DNA from: Polynucleobacter ibericus
GTDB lineage: Bacteria; Pseudomonadota; Gammaproteobacteria; Burkholderiales; Burkholderiaceae
Assembly (NCBI RefSeq): GCF_018687955.1
Contig: NZ_CP061309.1
Coordinates: 682,001-746,000 of the forward strand
Direction: 5' to 3'
DNA length: 64,000 nt
The position numbers and the translations under genes are program-made. This document shows, piece by piece, positions 62,959-64,000 of this stretch (position 1 is the stretch's first letter; each line of letters starts with the position of its first letter). Under the pieces are notes generated by a model that saw only the letters and a program-made list of their open reading frames with translations, ran no database searches and was not told the origin of the DNA.

Positions 62959-63411
62959 ATGAATCAGCAGCGACGCAGTTTATTGAAATATTCAGCCGTT
63001 TTTGGCTTGATGGCTTCTGCGGGTCTTATTAGCGTAGCCCAAGCTCAAGAGTGGAATAAAGCCGCATTTGAAGGCAAGAGCCTTGATGATGTATTTAAGA
63101 TCTTGGGTGCAGGCAGCCCAGAGAAGTCTGGTGCAGTTACTTTGAATGCTCCTGACATCGCAGAAAATGGTGCAGTTGTGCCAGTCGGCATTACAACTAC
63201 CCTTAAAGCAGAGCAAATGGCAATCTTGGTTGAGAAAAACCCAAGCGCCTTAGCTGCGCAATTCTTTATCCCTGCAGGCACTGAGTCATTTGTTACTACT
63301 CGTATCAAGATGGGTCAGACCTCCAATGTATATGCCTTGGTAAAAGCCGATGGCAAATGGAGTATGTCTGTTAAGGAAGTGAAAGTAACTTTAGGTGGTT
63401 GCGGCGGTTAA
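62959..63411 (+). CDS. soxY: SoxY sulfur-carrier protein
   Basis: Periplasmic carrier to which thiosulfate sulfur is attached. The 150-residue precursor has a twin-arginine signal (NQQRRSLLKYSAVFG) and the hallmark C-terminal GGCGG with the swinging Cys148. SD AAGGAG precedes the ATG. It works with SoxZ as a heterodimer; SoxZ follows 54 bases later. Confidence 0.96.
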   Translation: MNQQRRSLLKYSAVFGLMASAGLISVAQAQEWNKAAFEGKSLDDVFKILGAGSPEKSGAVTLNAPDIAENGAVVPVGITTTLKAEQMAILVEKNPSALAAQFFIPAGTESFVTTRIKMGQTSNVYALVKADGKWSMSVKEVKVTLGGCGG

Positions 63412-63465
63412 TCCCCCAATCTATCTGAATACCATTAATTAATTACTAGATTACAAGAGGAAAAC

Positions 63466-63774
63466 ATGGCTGATCCAATGCGCGTTAGAGCTGCTGAGAA
63501 CGGTGGAATTGTGGATGTAAAGATTTTGATGAAACACGATATGGAATCTGGTCAGCGTAAAGACGCTTCTGGCAAGACAATTCCAGCTTGGTTCATCAGC
63601 ACAATTAATGTCAAAGCAAATGGCAAAGATGTATTGAATGGTCAATTTGGTCCAGCAGTTTCTAAGGATCCATTCTTGAACTTCAAATACAAGGGTGCTA
63701 AGGGCGACAAGATTGTTGTGAGCTGGGTAGATAGCAAGGGTGACAAGCGCACCGATGAAGCAACTGCTTCTTAA
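63466..63774 (+). CDS. soxZ: SoxZ sulfur-carrier partner protein
   Basis: A 102-residue protein without signal peptide, expected to be exported bound to SoxY by the Tat system. The N-terminal MADPMRVRAAENGGIVDVKILMKHDM-type start and HDMESGQRKDASGKTIPAW are SoxZ signatures; the Ig-like fold follows (VSWVDSKGDKRTDE). AGAGGAAA precedes the ATG. Confidence 0.95.
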   Translation: MADPMRVRAAENGGIVDVKILMKHDMESGQRKDASGKTIPAWFISTINVKANGKDVLNGQFGPAVSKDPFLNFKYKGAKGDKIVVSWVDSKGDKRTDEATAS

Positions 63775-63826
63775 TTGCTCGTTTCAATAGATCTTTACTA
63801 CCACCTGAGTTTTGAAAGGGTTGCAA

Positions 63827-64000
63827 ATGCAGCGTAAATTTACTTTAGGGTTGGCCTCTGGACTGTTGGCCACCTTACTAGCAGTGTCATCGTCAGTTTC
63901 AGCACAAAAGAGTGCAACAGACGATATCGCTAAATATCGCGAGATGATCGCTGATGGCAACCCCTCAGAGCTGTATGAAGCCGCTGGTGAAGATCTATGG
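63827..64000 (+). CDS. soxA: SoxA c-type cytochrome, 5' part only
   Basis: 58 codons from the ATG at 63827 (GAAAGGG upstream) to the right edge. A signal peptide (FTLGLASGLLATLLAVSS, cut near SVSA) is followed by KYREMIADGNPSELYEAAGEDLW, the N-terminal SoxA hallmark (residues in order, shortened here). SoxA with SoxX couples thiosulfate to SoxY; heme motifs are outside the window. 52 bases follow soxZ. Confidence 0.9.
   Translation, partial: MQRKFTLGLASGLLATLLAVSSSVSAQKSATDDIAKYREMIADGNPSELYEAAGEDLW

Noticed and set aside
1-64000. tRNA, rRNA, CRISPR arrays, insertion sequences, prophage
   Set aside because: I saw no CCA-ended cloverleaf, no spaced direct repeats and no transposase or integrase-like frame; reading by eye cannot exclude a small RNA.

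Overview
The window looks like one contiguous chromosomal stretch from a betaproteobacterium of the Burkholderiaceae, most probably Polynucleobacter. This rests on the protein sequences as I recognise them, the moderate base composition, the very tight packing (no gene-free gap over about 215 bases) and gene orders typical of Burkholderiales (sdhCDABE-gltA; leuCDB-asd-fimV-truA-trpFBA-accD-folC-dedD-cvpA-purF-metZ). I see no rRNA, tRNA, insertion sequence, prophage or CRISPR array. The genus is an inference; a 16S or ANI comparison would settle it.

Layout. 1-5305 (minus): 5' part of the oligopeptidase gene prlC, then folD and a FixJ-type regulator with its PAS sensor kinase. 5510-11608 (plus): pyruvate dehydrogenase operon aceE-aceF-lpdA, where AceF carries two lipoyl domains whose DNA is almost identical and Lpd carries a third. 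11691-15301: phasin, EamA transporter, PBP7-like peptidase, IclR regulator. 15391-26275 (minus): a long housekeeping series (pyrD, bpt, aat, Nudix, fused pabBC, ppiA, HCCA-isomerase-like, rarA, DUF3429, 3-hydroxyacyl-CoA dehydrogenase, GST, aminotransferase). 26361-28348: yaaA and a DUF2863 gene. 28403-34390: small exported protein, mdh, a divergent GntR/UTRA regulator, and the succinate dehydrogenase operon. 34473-51825 (plus): gltA, leucine genes, asd, fimV, truA, trpFBA, accD, folC, dedD, cvpA, purF, metZ.

From about 52.5 kb to the right edge lies a sulfur-metabolism region, the most interesting part. It holds a CRP/FNR regulator with an incomplete cysteine set, a HiPIP, a periplasmic rhodanese with a CxxxxC loop, and an operon: two half-size YeeE/YedE transporters, a secreted NPCGP-repeat peptide, an uncharacterised HGHFH protein, a two-domain periplasmic rhodanese, a BigR/SqrR-type persulfide-sensing ArsR repressor (Cys37/Cys103), and a DUF2892 membrane protein. 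The operon promoter carries a perfect 10-4-10 palindrome on its -10 region and an FNR-like box upstream. Next come modB-modC (no modA), divergent from an ArsR/SoxR gene that leads soxC-soxD-soxY-soxZ-soxA (cut by the edge). The inferred logic: sulfane sulfur is imported, passed between thiol carriers, sensed by two ArsR repressors and oxidised by the Sox system, with ModBC supplying molybdate for the SoxC cofactor.

Metabolic links across the window: PDH, citrate synthase, malate dehydrogenase and succinate dehydrogenase cover central carbon flow; the sensor-regulator pair next to aceE and the GntR regulator between mdh and sdh are candidate local controllers.
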